Part shown: positions 1 through 5,868 of the stretch, piece after piece
Numbering within the stretch: the first letter of the stretch is position 1
Layout: each line of letters starts with the position of its first letter
From: Collinsella sp.
GTDB lineage: Bacteria; Actinomycetota; Coriobacteriia; Coriobacteriales; Coriobacteriaceae
Assembly: GCA_019414545.1 (NCBI GenBank)
Contig: DXLV01000034.1
Span: 10,782-18,426 of the forward strand
Direction of reading: 5' to 3'
DNA: 7,645 nucleotides
Position numbers and translations under genes: made by a program
The notes under the pieces: model-generated
What the model saw: only the letters and a program-made list of their open reading frames with translations
The model's database searches: none
Told to the model about the DNA's origin: nothing

Positions 1-602
1 GCGTCTTTGGGTGCGATCCGCTGTGTCTGGGCGCCGTGCTTTCGCTCGAGGCGCTCGACCGTGTGTGTGCCGGCGTGGCGCCGCGCAAACTCGTTGCCGC
101 TTCGGTGGCGCGCTCGCAGCTCAAGCGCCATCGCGTGGATGCCGCCGCAGAGTGCGCGCACGCGTTGTTTGCGGGCCGCGGTGCGCCCGCGCTTGACCTT
201 TCTGTTGATGAGGCCGATGTGCTGGAGCGCGGGTTGCCCTCGCTCGATGCTCGCATGCAGGCTCACTTCGATCGCGCCCGTGCGCTGGCCGAGTATCTGG
301 CTGCTAACGAGATGGTGTGTAACGTTCGCTATCCCGGGCTGGGCTCGCATCCCGATCATGCGGTTGCAACGGGAATCCTCGAGCACGGCTTTGGCCCGGC
401 AGTTGAGTTTGACCTTATCGAGCGAAGTGCGGGTGAGCTGTTCGACACATTGCCGGGGGAGTTCCGCACGTCGCCCGCCGGCGGCGCAACGACACGCCTT
501 TCGGCCCCACGCGGCAAGCAGAGGGGAACCATCCGCCTCTTCGCCGGCACCGACGACCCCCTGCAGGTGGCAGCCACTCTCGATAACGCCCTTCGCAAGT
601 AG
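1..602 (+). CDS. Cys/Met metabolism PLP-dependent enzyme, C-terminal part (5' truncated by window edge)
   Basis: The reading frame is open from base 3 to a TAG stop at 600-602, giving 199 visible residues of a longer protein. The C-terminal domain resembles the cystathionine gamma-synthase/gamma-lyase/methionine gamma-lyase family. The signs are a GLPSLDARM block (family RGLxTLxxRM), then NVRYPGLGSHPDH at about visible residues 107-119 (family V.YPGLxSHPxH), and near the end TIRLFAGTDDP (family IRLSVGxEDxxD), which keeps the arginine that binds the substrate carboxylate. Enzymes of this fold act on cysteine, homocysteine or methionine derivatives in the cytoplasm. The PLP-binding lysine is expected just upstream of the window and cannot be checked. 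Odd point: the usual SLGGxESL and HPAxMTH blocks are not recognisable; the corresponding stretch reads FRTSPAGGATTRLSAP. The precise reaction cannot be assigned. Fold assignment is fairly secure. Confidence 0.8.
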   Translation, partial: VFGCDPLCLGAVLSLEALDRVCAGVAPRKLVAASVARSQLKRHRVDAAAECAHALFAGRGAPALDLSVDEADVLERGLPSLDARMQAHFDRARALAEYLAANEMVCNVRYPGLGSHPDHAVATGILEHGFGPAVEFDLIERSAGELFDTLPGEFRTSPAGGATTRLSAPRGKQRGTIRLFAGTDDPLQVAATLDNALRK

Positions 603-623
603 CTAATCGGGGTCTGTGTCACG

Positions 624-772
624 AAAACGGCCTATTTACTACGTTTAAGCAATAGGGGTCGACCACACCCGCCTATTTTGAAAATTACCAAGCTGTTTAC
701 CAGCGGTTTTAATTTCATAATGTCCGGTATGGTCGTGGGTATTCAACTAAACGTAGTAGATGGGCTCGTTTT
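624..772. repeat. Inverted-repeat element, possible MITE-like repeat or structured RNA
   Basis: Two arms, 624-647 and 748-772, are inverted copies of each other across a roughly 100-nt centre. The core TACTACGTTTA (637-647) is perfectly matched by TAAACGTAGTA (748-758), and AAAACG (624-629) by CGTTTT (767-772). Between these blocks the arms pair with two T/G positions (636/759, 633/762) and one extra T at 766. In a plus-strand transcript both mismatches become G-U wobbles; on the minus strand they would be A/C clashes. The centre holds a smaller hairpin (AATAGG 651-656 with CCTATT 672-677). The element fills the gap between two convergent genes, is more AT-rich than the neighbouring genes, and has no convincing coding frame. 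A small non-autonomous element or a folded RNA both fit; the sequence alone cannot decide. Confidence 0.55.
688..715 (+). terminator. Weak candidate terminator of the PLP-enzyme gene
   Basis: CC (688-689) and GCTG (692-695) can pair with CAGC (701-704) and GG (705-706) around a TTTAC loop, with two unpaired A bases on the left arm. TTTTAATTT follows directly. The stem is short and imperfect, but no better intrinsic terminator is visible between the PLP-enzyme stop and the convergent gene. It sits inside the inverted-repeat element. Confidence 0.25.
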
Positions 773-825
773 GTGGCGCGAGCCTCAACCCGAGGGCGCT
801 GTGGGCTAAAAACCGCCTAAAAGGA

Positions 826-1173
826 CTACTCCGCGTTGATGCTGGCGATGAGGACGTCGGCTTTGGCGGCTATGGCCTGGTTGATGTCGGCCTGCAGCTC
901 CTCGTACACCGCTATGGCTCGCTCGCCGGCGGGGGTGAGGGTGGATCCGCGGGCGCCGTCGCGCTCGATGAGTTTGCATCCCAGCTGCCCTTCGGCCTCG
1001 TTCACGATGCGCCAGGCCTTAGAATACGCCATGCCCATGCTCTTGGCGGCGCGGTTGAGCGAGTGCTCCCGGGCAATACCCTGCAGCAGCAAGACGCAGC
1101 CATGGCCGAACACGCCCGGCAAATCCTTGTCGCACGCTTGAATGACCAACTTTGCCGTCGTCTTGTACTTCAT
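826..1173 (-). CDS. Single-domain ModE-like winged helix-turn-helix transcriptional regulator
   Basis: The 115-residue protein matches the N-terminal DNA-binding domain of ModE (LysR-type winged helix). A leading helix, FGHGCVLLLQGI (22-33), precedes the helix-turn-helix SLNRAAKSMGMAYSKAWRIVNEAE (38-61; family SIsxAAKxxGMSYkxAW). A wing with LIERDGARGSTLTPAGE (68-84) and a C-terminal helix (about 85-107), likely the dimer interface, follow. The molybdate-binding TOBE/Mop domains of true ModE (about 260 residues) are absent, so a molybdate response cannot be assumed, and no molybdate transport gene is in view. I chose the ATG at 1173 because GGGGAG lies about 11 nt and GGAG 3 nt upstream; an in-frame GTG at 1182 would add three residues but leaves almost no room for a ribosome binding site. 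The gene is divergent from guaB. Its target is unknown; itself or guaB are candidates by position only. Confidence 0.85.
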   Translation of the reverse strand: MKYKTTAKLVIQACDKDLPGVFGHGCVLLLQGIAREHSLNRAAKSMGMAYSKAWRIVNEAEGQLGCKLIERDGARGSTLTPAGERAIAVYEELQADINQAIAAKADVLIASINAE

Positions 1174-1243
1174 ACGCTCCACGTCTCCCCGCTAAAGTAT
1201 TTGCTGGGCAAACGCAAAGCCTGCGTCAAACCCTCGTGTGCTC

Positions 1244-1271
1244 TTTCTAAACCATGCATTGTAGCAGTCAA
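1244..1271 (-). promoter_or_regulatory. Candidate promoter for the ModE-like gene
   Basis: Reading the minus strand, TTGACT (1271-1266, 5 of 6 to the -35 consensus) is followed by a 16-nt spacer and TAGAAA (1249-1244, 4 of 6 to the -10). It would start transcription near 1237, about 65 nt ahead of the gene, and overlaps the candidate guaB promoter on the other strand. Confidence 0.3.
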
Positions 1272-1287
1272 AGTGCGTTAAGATACT
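1259..1287 (+). promoter_or_regulatory. Candidate guaB promoter
   Basis: TTGTAG (1259-1264, 3 of 6 to -35) is separated by 17 nt from GATACT (1282-1287, 4 of 6 to -10). Transcription would begin near 1294, giving a leader of about 73 nt. It overlaps the opposing candidate promoter of the ModE-like gene, so the two could compete or be jointly controlled. Confidence 0.35.
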
Positions 1288-1289
1288 TC

Positions 1290-1320
1290 CCCAGTATTGG
1301 GCGCCCAAGGTTGGGCTGGG
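1290..1320 (+). promoter_or_regulatory. Palindrome cluster at the start of the guaB leader
   Basis: A perfect 12-bp palindrome, TTGGGCGCCCAA (1297-1308), is followed after GG by a third copy of the half-site, TTGGGC (1311-1316). Outer CCCAG (1290-1294) complements CTGGG (1316-1320), and CCCA (1290-1293) can also pair with TGGG (1298-1301). The DNA palindrome sits where transcription probably starts, as an operator would. As RNA the same bases offer mutually exclusive hairpins. I do not recognise a known riboswitch here. Confidence 0.35.
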
Positions 1321-1366
1321 TCCTACGAGGCCTGCAGCCGACCGGTCGCATGGAAAAAGGAGAAAC

Positions 1367-2878
1367 ATGGCTACGTTCTTTCCCGGTGAGTCCCACACGT
1401 TTTCGGAGTATCTGCTGGTCCCTGGTTACTCGTCCTCGCAGTGCATCCCCAACAACGTCTCTCTTAAGACGCCGCTAACCCGCTTCAAGCGCGGTGAGAA
1501 GCCGGCAATCACCCTGAACATCCCCATGGTTTCCGCCATCATGCAGTCCGTCTCGGGCGTCGACATGGGTGTCGCGCTCGCTACCGAGGGTGGCCTGTCC
1601 TTCATTTACGGTTCTCAGACCCCCGAGTCCGAGGCTGCTATGGTCAAGGCCGTTAAGGATCACAAGGCTGGTTTCGTTCAGTCCGATTCCACGCTGACAC
1701 CCGACATGACCATGGAGCAGGTCATCGAGCTCAAGGAGAAGACCGGCCACTCCACCATGCCGGTCACCGACGACGGCACTCCCAAGGGCAAGCTCCTGGG
1801 CATTGTCACCAGCCGTGACTATCGTCCCAGCCGCGATGACCACCAGAAGAAGGTCTCCGAGTTCATGACCCCGCGCGAGCAGCTCATCGTGGGCGACAAG
1901 AACATCAGCCTCAAGGTTGCCAACGACGTCATCTGGGACAACAAGCTCAACGCCCTACCTATCGTCGACGACAACGATCACCTTATGGGCATCGTCTTCC
2001 GCAAGGACTACGACAGCCACAAGACCAACCCCAACGAGCTGCTCGATAACGACAAGCGCTATATGGTCGGCGCCGGTATCAATACCCGCGACTATGCCGA
2101 GCGCGTGCCGCTGCTCATCGAGGCCGGTGCCGATGTCCTGTGCATCGATTCTTCCGAGGGCTTCAGCGAGTGGCAGAAGCGCACCATCGAGTGGATCCGC
2201 GCCAACTACGGCGAGGACGTCAAGGTCGGTGCCGGTAACGTCGTCGACGCCGAGGGCTTCCGCTTCTTGGCCGACTGCGGGGCCGACTTCATCAAGGTCG
2301 GTATCGGCGGCGGTTCCATTTGCATCACCCGCGAGACCAAGGGCATCGGCCGTGGCCAGGCCACCGCGCTGATCGACGTCTGCCGCGCCCGTGACGAGTA
2401 CTACGAGGAGACCGGTGTCTACGTGCCCGTGTGCTCCGACGGCGGCATCGTCTACGACTACCACATGACGCTCGCCCTTGCCATGGGCGCCGACTTTATG
2501 ATGCTGGGCCGCTACTTCGCCCGCTTTGACGAGAGCCCGACCGAGCGCGTCAACGTCAACGGCCAGTACATGAAGGAGTACTGGGGCGAGGGTTCTGCGC
2601 GTGCCCGCAACTGGCAGCGCTACGACCTGGGCGGCGCCGCGAAGCTCAGCTTCGTCGAGGGCGTCGACTCCTACGTTCCCTACGCCGGCTCCCTCAAGGA
2701 CGGCGTGGGCGGCACGCTCTACAAGGTCAAGTCCACGATGTGCAACTGCGGCGCCCTCTCGATTCCCGAGCTCCAGGAAAAGGCACGTCTGACCTTGGTC
2801 TCCTCGACCTCGATCGTCGAAGGCGGAGCCCACGACGTCGTAGTCAAGGACTCCCAACAGAGCGTAACGTATCGATAA
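1367..2878 (+). CDS. guaB: IMP dehydrogenase, Tritrichomonas-type
   Basis: Inosine-5'-monophosphate dehydrogenase oxidises IMP to XMP with NAD+, the committed step of guanine nucleotide synthesis, in the cytoplasm. The 503-residue protein has the full architecture: the TIM barrel is interrupted by a CBS pair at about 102-220 (LLGIVTSRD and LMGIVFRKD mark the two repeats). The catalytic and K+ loop is GIGGGSICITRETKGIGRG (312-330) with nucleophile Cys319. Asp261 lies in DSSEG, and the flap around 403-420 carries the Arg418-Tyr419 pair used as general base. These positions are the same numbers as in the Tritrichomonas foetus enzyme, also 503 residues as I recall it, and long segments read almost identically. 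Usual bacterial GuaB has GPGSICTTR instead of GGGSICITR. AGGAG at 1358-1362 stands 4 nt before the ATG. The gene is monocistronic, ending at a strong terminator. Identification is secure. Confidence 0.97.
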   Translation: MATFFPGESHTFSEYLLVPGYSSSQCIPNNVSLKTPLTRFKRGEKPAITLNIPMVSAIMQSVSGVDMGVALATEGGLSFIYGSQTPESEAAMVKAVKDHKAGFVQSDSTLTPDMTMEQVIELKEKTGHSTMPVTDDGTPKGKLLGIVTSRDYRPSRDDHQKKVSEFMTPREQLIVGDKNISLKVANDVIWDNKLNALPIVDDNDHLMGIVFRKDYDSHKTNPNELLDNDKRYMVGAGINTRDYAERVPLLIEAGADVLCIDSSEGFSEWQKRTIEWIRANYGEDVKVGAGNVVDAEGFRFLADCGADFIKVGIGGGSICITRETKGIGRGQATALIDVCRARDEYYEETGVYVPVCSDGGIVYDYHMTLALAMGADFMMLGRYFARFDESPTERVNVNGQYMKEYWGEGSARARNWQRYDLGGAAKLSFVEGVDSYVPYAGSLKDGVGGTLYKVKSTMCNCGALSIPELQEKARLTLVSSTSIVEGGAHDVVVKDSQQSVTYR

Positions 2879-2897
2879 GATAAGACCTGCACATAAA

Positions 2898-2912
2898 GGT
2901 TGAGCCTCAACC
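2898..2912. other. Short perfect palindrome after guaB
   Basis: GGTTGAG-C-CTCAACC is a 15-base inverted repeat 20 nt beyond the guaB stop, able to form a 5-bp stem with a 5-base loop. It is followed by ACGTTATTT, a poor U-tract, so it may be a minor upstream helper of the main terminator or a protein-binding site. No function is shown. Confidence 0.3.
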
Positions 2913-2926
2913 ACGTTATTTAGATA

Positions 2927-2970
2927 AAGCGAGATGCCTGCAAGTCGCAGGCATCTCGCTTGTTGTATTT
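2927..2970 (+). terminator. Strong intrinsic terminator of guaB
   Basis: A perfect 15-bp stem (2927-2941 with 2947-2961) closes on an AAGTC loop and is followed by a T-rich tail, TTGTTGTATTT. It lies about 50 nt after the guaB stop and insulates leuS from guaB transcription. The stem is also complementary on the other strand, but nothing runs into it from the right. Confidence 0.9.
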
Positions 2971-2978
2971 GCTATCAT
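2970..2978 (+). promoter_or_regulatory. Candidate extended -10 promoter of leuS
   Basis: TGC-TATCAT fits the extended -10 pattern TGN-TATAAT with 5 of 6 bases in the hexamer. No good -35 is seen at the usual distance, which extended -10 promoters tolerate. Transcription would begin near 2985, so the large hairpin at 2997 would stand almost at the 5' end of the leuS mRNA. The motif abuts the tail of the guaB terminator. Confidence 0.45.
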
Positions 2979-2996
2979 CAGTCGAGTTAACGATGT

Positions 2997-3114
2997 GGCG
3001 GGGCGTTCTTACCTTTGCTCGCTGCAAGTTCCGCACGAGCCGAAGAGCACTTAATGTGCTCTTCGTGCGAGCAGGACTGTCCGCAGCAGCGAGTAAAGGT
3101 AAGAACGCCCCGCC
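2997..3114 (+). repeat. 118-nt long hairpin (giant inverted repeat) in the leuS leader
   Basis: The arms 2997-3025 and 3086-3114 pair over 29 consecutive positions: 20 perfect base pairs at the base (2997-3016 with 3095-3114), then nine more with a single G-U wobble (3017/3094). Inside, GAAGAGCAC (3042-3050) pairs perfectly with GTGCTCTTC (3056-3064) around a TTAAT loop, and CGCAC (3032-3036) with GTGCG (3065-3069), leaving a GAGCC bulge and an asymmetric internal loop. The base of the stem ends 26 nt before the leuS start codon and leaves the ribosome binding site unpaired. No U-tract follows, so it is not an ordinary terminator, and the conserved T-box sequence is absent. It could be an mRNA-stabilising or RNase III-cleaved leader, a regulatory RNA, or an inserted palindromic repeat. 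The structure itself is unmistakable; its role is unknown. Confidence 0.85.
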
Positions 3115-3128
3115 CCAACCCAGCTAAC

Positions 3129-3135
3129 AAAGGAG
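3129..3135 (+). promoter_or_regulatory. Ribosome binding site fixing the leuS start
   Basis: AAAGGAG lies 5 nt before the ATG at 3141. This decides against in-frame upstream starts (TTG at 3015, ATG at 3054), which would be read through the hairpin and have no Shine-Dalgarno sequence. Confidence 0.85.
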
Positions 3136-3140
3136 CTGAT

Positions 3141-5717
3141 ATGTGCGATTGCACAGATCATAAGGATGAGATCCCTGCCTACGACGCACAGGCCATTGAG
3201 TCCAAGTGGATGAAGGCCTGGGAGGACTCCAACCTCTTTGCCGTCGACACCGACGCCAGCAAGCCCAAGAAGTACGTGCTCGAAATGTTCCCGTATCCGT
3301 CGGGCGACCTGCACATGGGCCACGCGCGCAACTACACCATCGGCGATGCCATGGCCCGTCAGGCCCGCATGCGCGGCTTTGACGTGCTGCACCCCATCGG
3401 CTTTGACGCCTTTGGCCTGCCCGCTGAGAACGCTGCCATCAAGCACAACACGCAGGCTGCCGCCTGGACGTATAAGAACATGGACCAGGCGCTCGCCACG
3501 ATGAGGCGCATGGGCTTCTCCTACGACCTGGATCGCACCGTTAAGACCTGCAGCCCCGACTACTATCGCTGGGGCCAGTGGATCTTTGAGAAGATGTGGG
3601 AAAAGGGCCTGGTCTATCGTAAGAAGAATCCGGTTAACTGGTGCCCCACCTGCAAGACCGTTTTGGCTAACGAGCAGGTGACCGAGGGCAAGTGCTGGCG
3701 TTGCGGCACCGAGCCCGAGAAGCGCGACCTGGAGCAGTGGTACTACAAGATCACCGAGTACTCCCAGGAGCTGCTCGACGACCTGGAGAAGCTCCCCGGC
3801 TGGCCCGAGCGCGTCAAGCAGATGCAGGCCAACTGGATCGGTCGCTCTGAGGGCGCCGAGGTCGACTTTACCCTGTGCGATGCCGATGGCGAGCCCATCG
3901 AGGGCGACGAGGGCAAGATCACCGTCTTCACCACGCGCGCCGACACGCTCTTTGGCGTCTCCTTCTTTGTCCTGGCTCCCGAGTACGCCCGTCTGCACGA
4001 GCTCGTCGAGGGCACGGAGTACGAGGCGGCCGTCACCAAGATCGTTGAGGACTCCAAGCACATTTCTGCCGTCGAGCGTGCCCAGGGCACTCTCGAGAAG
4101 CACGGTGCCTTTACCGGCCGCTACGTGGTGAACCCCGTTAACGGCGAAAAGGTCCCCGTGTGGGTTGCCGACTACGTCGTGGCTGACTACGGCACCGGCG
4201 CCGTCATGGCCGTTCCCTGCGGCGACCAGCGCGACTTTGAGTTTGCCCGCAAGTATGATCTGCCGATCGTGCCGATCATCTTGGACGACGATGATCGCGC
4301 TGCTGTCGAGGCCAGCGGCGAGACCATCGATACCTTCCATGCCGAGACCGTCGACTGGGATTGCGCCCACGCTGCCGAGGGCACGCTCGTCCAGTCCGGC
4401 AAGTACACCGGCATGCGCGGCGGTAAGCACTCCGAGGGCGAGGCTGCGATCGTGGCCGACCTCGAGGCCATGGGCTGCGGTCGTCGCAAGGTCGAGTTCC
4501 GCCTGCGCGACTGGCTCATCAGCCGCCAGCGTTATTGGGGCAACCCCATCCCGGCCATTCACTGCGAGCACTGCGGTATTGTGCCCGTGCCCGAGGATCA
4601 GCTGCCGGTGACGCTGCCCGAGAACCTGGACCTGGGCGCCGGCGAGACGCTTGCCGAGTGCAAGGACTTCTACGAGACCACCTGCCCGGTCTGCGGCCGC
4701 CCGGCCAAGCGCGAGACCGATACCATGGACACCTTTACCTGCTCCAGCTGGTATTACCTGCGCTATACCGACCCGCACAACACCGAGCTGCCCTTCTCCC
4801 GCGAAGCCGCCGACCGTTGGATGCCCGTCGATAACTACATCGGCGGCATCGAGCACGCCATTTTGCACCTGCTCTACAGCCGCTTCTTTACCAAGGCGCT
4901 GCGCGACCTGGGCCTGCTGAGTGTGGACGAGCCCTTCACCAACCTGCTGTGCCAGGGCATGGTTAAGGACGAGAACGGCGACACCATGTCCAAGTCCAAG
5001 GGCAACGTCGTGCCCCCGAGCTCGGTCATCGAGCCCTACGGCGCCGACACCATGCGTCTGGCGATCCTGTTTATCGCCCCGCCCGAGAAGGACTTCGACT
5101 GGGACCCCAAGGCCGTTGAGGGCGCCAACCGCTTCATCAAGCGCGCCTGGCGTATCGTGTGGCAGCTCGTCCAGTCCGGCGACGCCAACGTGGCCTTCGA
5201 CAAGTCCGCGCTCGACGAGGTTGCGATGAAGCTCTATCGCGAGCGTCACCGCACCATCGCCAAGTGCACCGAGGACTTCGACCGCGGCCAGTTCAACACC
5301 GCCATCTCGGCCGTCATGGAGCTCGTCAACGCGGCGAGTGCCTACCTCAATGCCACTGAGGGCGCTTCCCGTGACAAGGCGCTGTGCTACGGCGTGGCTA
5401 AGGATATCGTGAGCGTCCTTGCCCCCATCTGCCCGTTCTGGGCCGACGAGCTGTGGCACGAGGCCCTCGGCTGCGAGGGCAACGCCTACACCGCCGCCTG
5501 GCCCGAGTTCGACCTGGCCGAGTCCATCGAGGATACGGTGCAGATCGTCGTACAGGTGCTCGGCAAGGTCCGTGGCCGCATCGACGTCGCCCGCGACGCC
5601 TCCAACGAGGAGATGCAAGCTGCCGCTGAGGAAGCCGTTGCCAAGTGGCTTGAGGGCAAGACGGTCGTCAAGGCCATCTGCGTGCCCGGCAAGCTGGTCA
5701 ACCTGGTGGTCAAGTAA
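3141..5717 (+). CDS. leuS: Leucyl-tRNA synthetase
   Basis: LeuRS charges tRNA-Leu with leucine using ATP; it is cytoplasmic and essential. The 858-residue product has the expected class I layout. The ATP-binding HIGH motif is HMGH (58-61) within YPSGDLHMGHARNYTIGD. A zinc-binding module has CPTC (168-171) and CWRC (185-188). The CP1 editing domain spans roughly 235-440, with the threonine-rich TTRADTLFG (264-272) and GTGAVMAVPCGDQRD (351-365). DWLISRQRYWG (457-467) follows. A second Cys cluster lies at 475-478 and 515-518. The KMSKS loop, as TMSKS, is at 615-619, followed by the anticodon-binding helical bundle and a C-terminal domain ending KLVNLVVK. In the editing domain the usual HDQRD reads GDQRD: the catalytic Asp (362) is kept but the preceding His is Gly. 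The N-terminus is Cys-containing (MCDC). It stands alone between two terminators, with a long hairpin leader. Identification is certain. Confidence 0.98.
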   Translation: MCDCTDHKDEIPAYDAQAIESKWMKAWEDSNLFAVDTDASKPKKYVLEMFPYPSGDLHMGHARNYTIGDAMARQARMRGFDVLHPIGFDAFGLPAENAAIKHNTQAAAWTYKNMDQALATMRRMGFSYDLDRTVKTCSPDYYRWGQWIFEKMWEKGLVYRKKNPVNWCPTCKTVLANEQVTEGKCWRCGTEPEKRDLEQWYYKITEYSQELLDDLEKLPGWPERVKQMQANWIGRSEGAEVDFTLCDADGEPIEGDEGKITVFTTRADTLFGVSFFVLAPEYARLHELVEGTEYEAAVTKIVEDSKHISAVERAQGTLEKHGAFTGRYVVNPVNGEKVPVWVADYVVADYGTGAVMAVPCGDQRDFEFARKYDLPIVPIILDDDDRAAVEASGETIDTFHAETVDWDCAHAAEGTLVQSGKYTGMRGGKHSEGEAAIVADLEAMGCGRRKVEFRLRDWLISRQRYWGNPIPAIHCEHCGIVPVPEDQLPVTLPENLDLGAGETLAECKDFYETTCPVCGRPAKRETDTMDTFTCSSWYYLRYTDPHNTELPFSREAADRWMPVDNYIGGIEHAILHLLYSRFFTKALRDLGLLSVDEPFTNLLCQGMVKDENGDTMSKSKGNVVPPSSVIEPYGADTMRLAILFIAPPEKDFDWDPKAVEGANRFIKRAWRIVWQLVQSGDANVAFDKSALDEVAMKLYRERHRTIAKCTEDFDRGQFNTAISAVMELVNAASAYLNATEGASRDKALCYGVAKDIVSVLAPICPFWADELWHEALGCEGNAYTAAWPEFDLAESIEDTVQIVVQVLGKVRGRIDVARDASNEEMQAAAEEAVAKWLEGKTVVKAICVPGKLVNLVVK

Positions 5718-5744
5718 GCGCTGCGCGTAAAGCTGACATGCAAT

Positions 5745-5781
5745 AAACGAGGGACGGTCCGGTTGGGTCGTCCCTCGTTTT
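5745..5781 (+). terminator. Intrinsic terminator of leuS
   Basis: A 12-bp perfect stem, AAACGAGGGACG (5745-5756) with CGTCCCTCGTTT (5769-5780), encloses a 12-nt loop. The last arm ends in TTTT. It begins 28 nt after the leuS stop. The A-tract on the left arm would also let it work on the opposite strand. Confidence 0.85.
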
Positions 5782-5868
5782 GCGTGTGCCCGACCAAGTG
5801 CTTGCGGTCAATTGTCCTATTCTTGTGGAGAACCTGTGCGCACGCTGACCTGCAGATTCGTACTGTGC

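Noticed and set aside
762..784. GGCTCG/CGAGCC hairpin as a terminator for either convergent gene
   Set aside because: Six-base stem with a 10-base loop and no T-tract on either side in either orientation; better explained as sequence next to the inverted-repeat arm.
760..1281. A 173-codon plus-strand frame over the ModE-like gene
   Set aside because: The minus strand carries a clear winged-helix protein with a plausible start; the plus-strand translation resembles nothing and has no ribosome binding site.
1955..2914. A 319-codon open frame on the minus strand opposite guaB
   Set aside because: Shadow of guaB; repetitive Gly/Val/Asp-rich translation with no family resemblance.
2985..3140. 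T-box riboswitch in front of leuS
   Set aside because: Aminoacyl-tRNA synthetase leaders are often T-boxes, but the conserved T-box bulge sequence (AGGGUGGNACCGCG) is absent and the structure is one long hairpin rather than specifier stem plus antiterminator.
3015..3140. N-terminal extension of LeuRS from TTG 3015 or ATG 3054
   Set aside because: The added residues are encoded by the hairpin, have no homology to LeuRS, and lack a ribosome binding site, whereas ATG 3141 has AAAGGAG at ideal spacing.
3051..5618. An 855-codon open frame on the minus strand opposite leuS
   Set aside because: It is antisense to an unmistakable leuS and has a low-complexity Val/Leu/Gly/Ala-rich translation typical of the complement of a GC3-rich gene; no ribosome binding site or family motif.
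5782..5868. Possible tRNA or small RNA gene before rimP, by analogy with metY-rimP-nusA of enterobacteria
   Set aside because: No cloverleaf, no GGTTCRA-type T-loop sequence and no CCA end can be found in this stretch.
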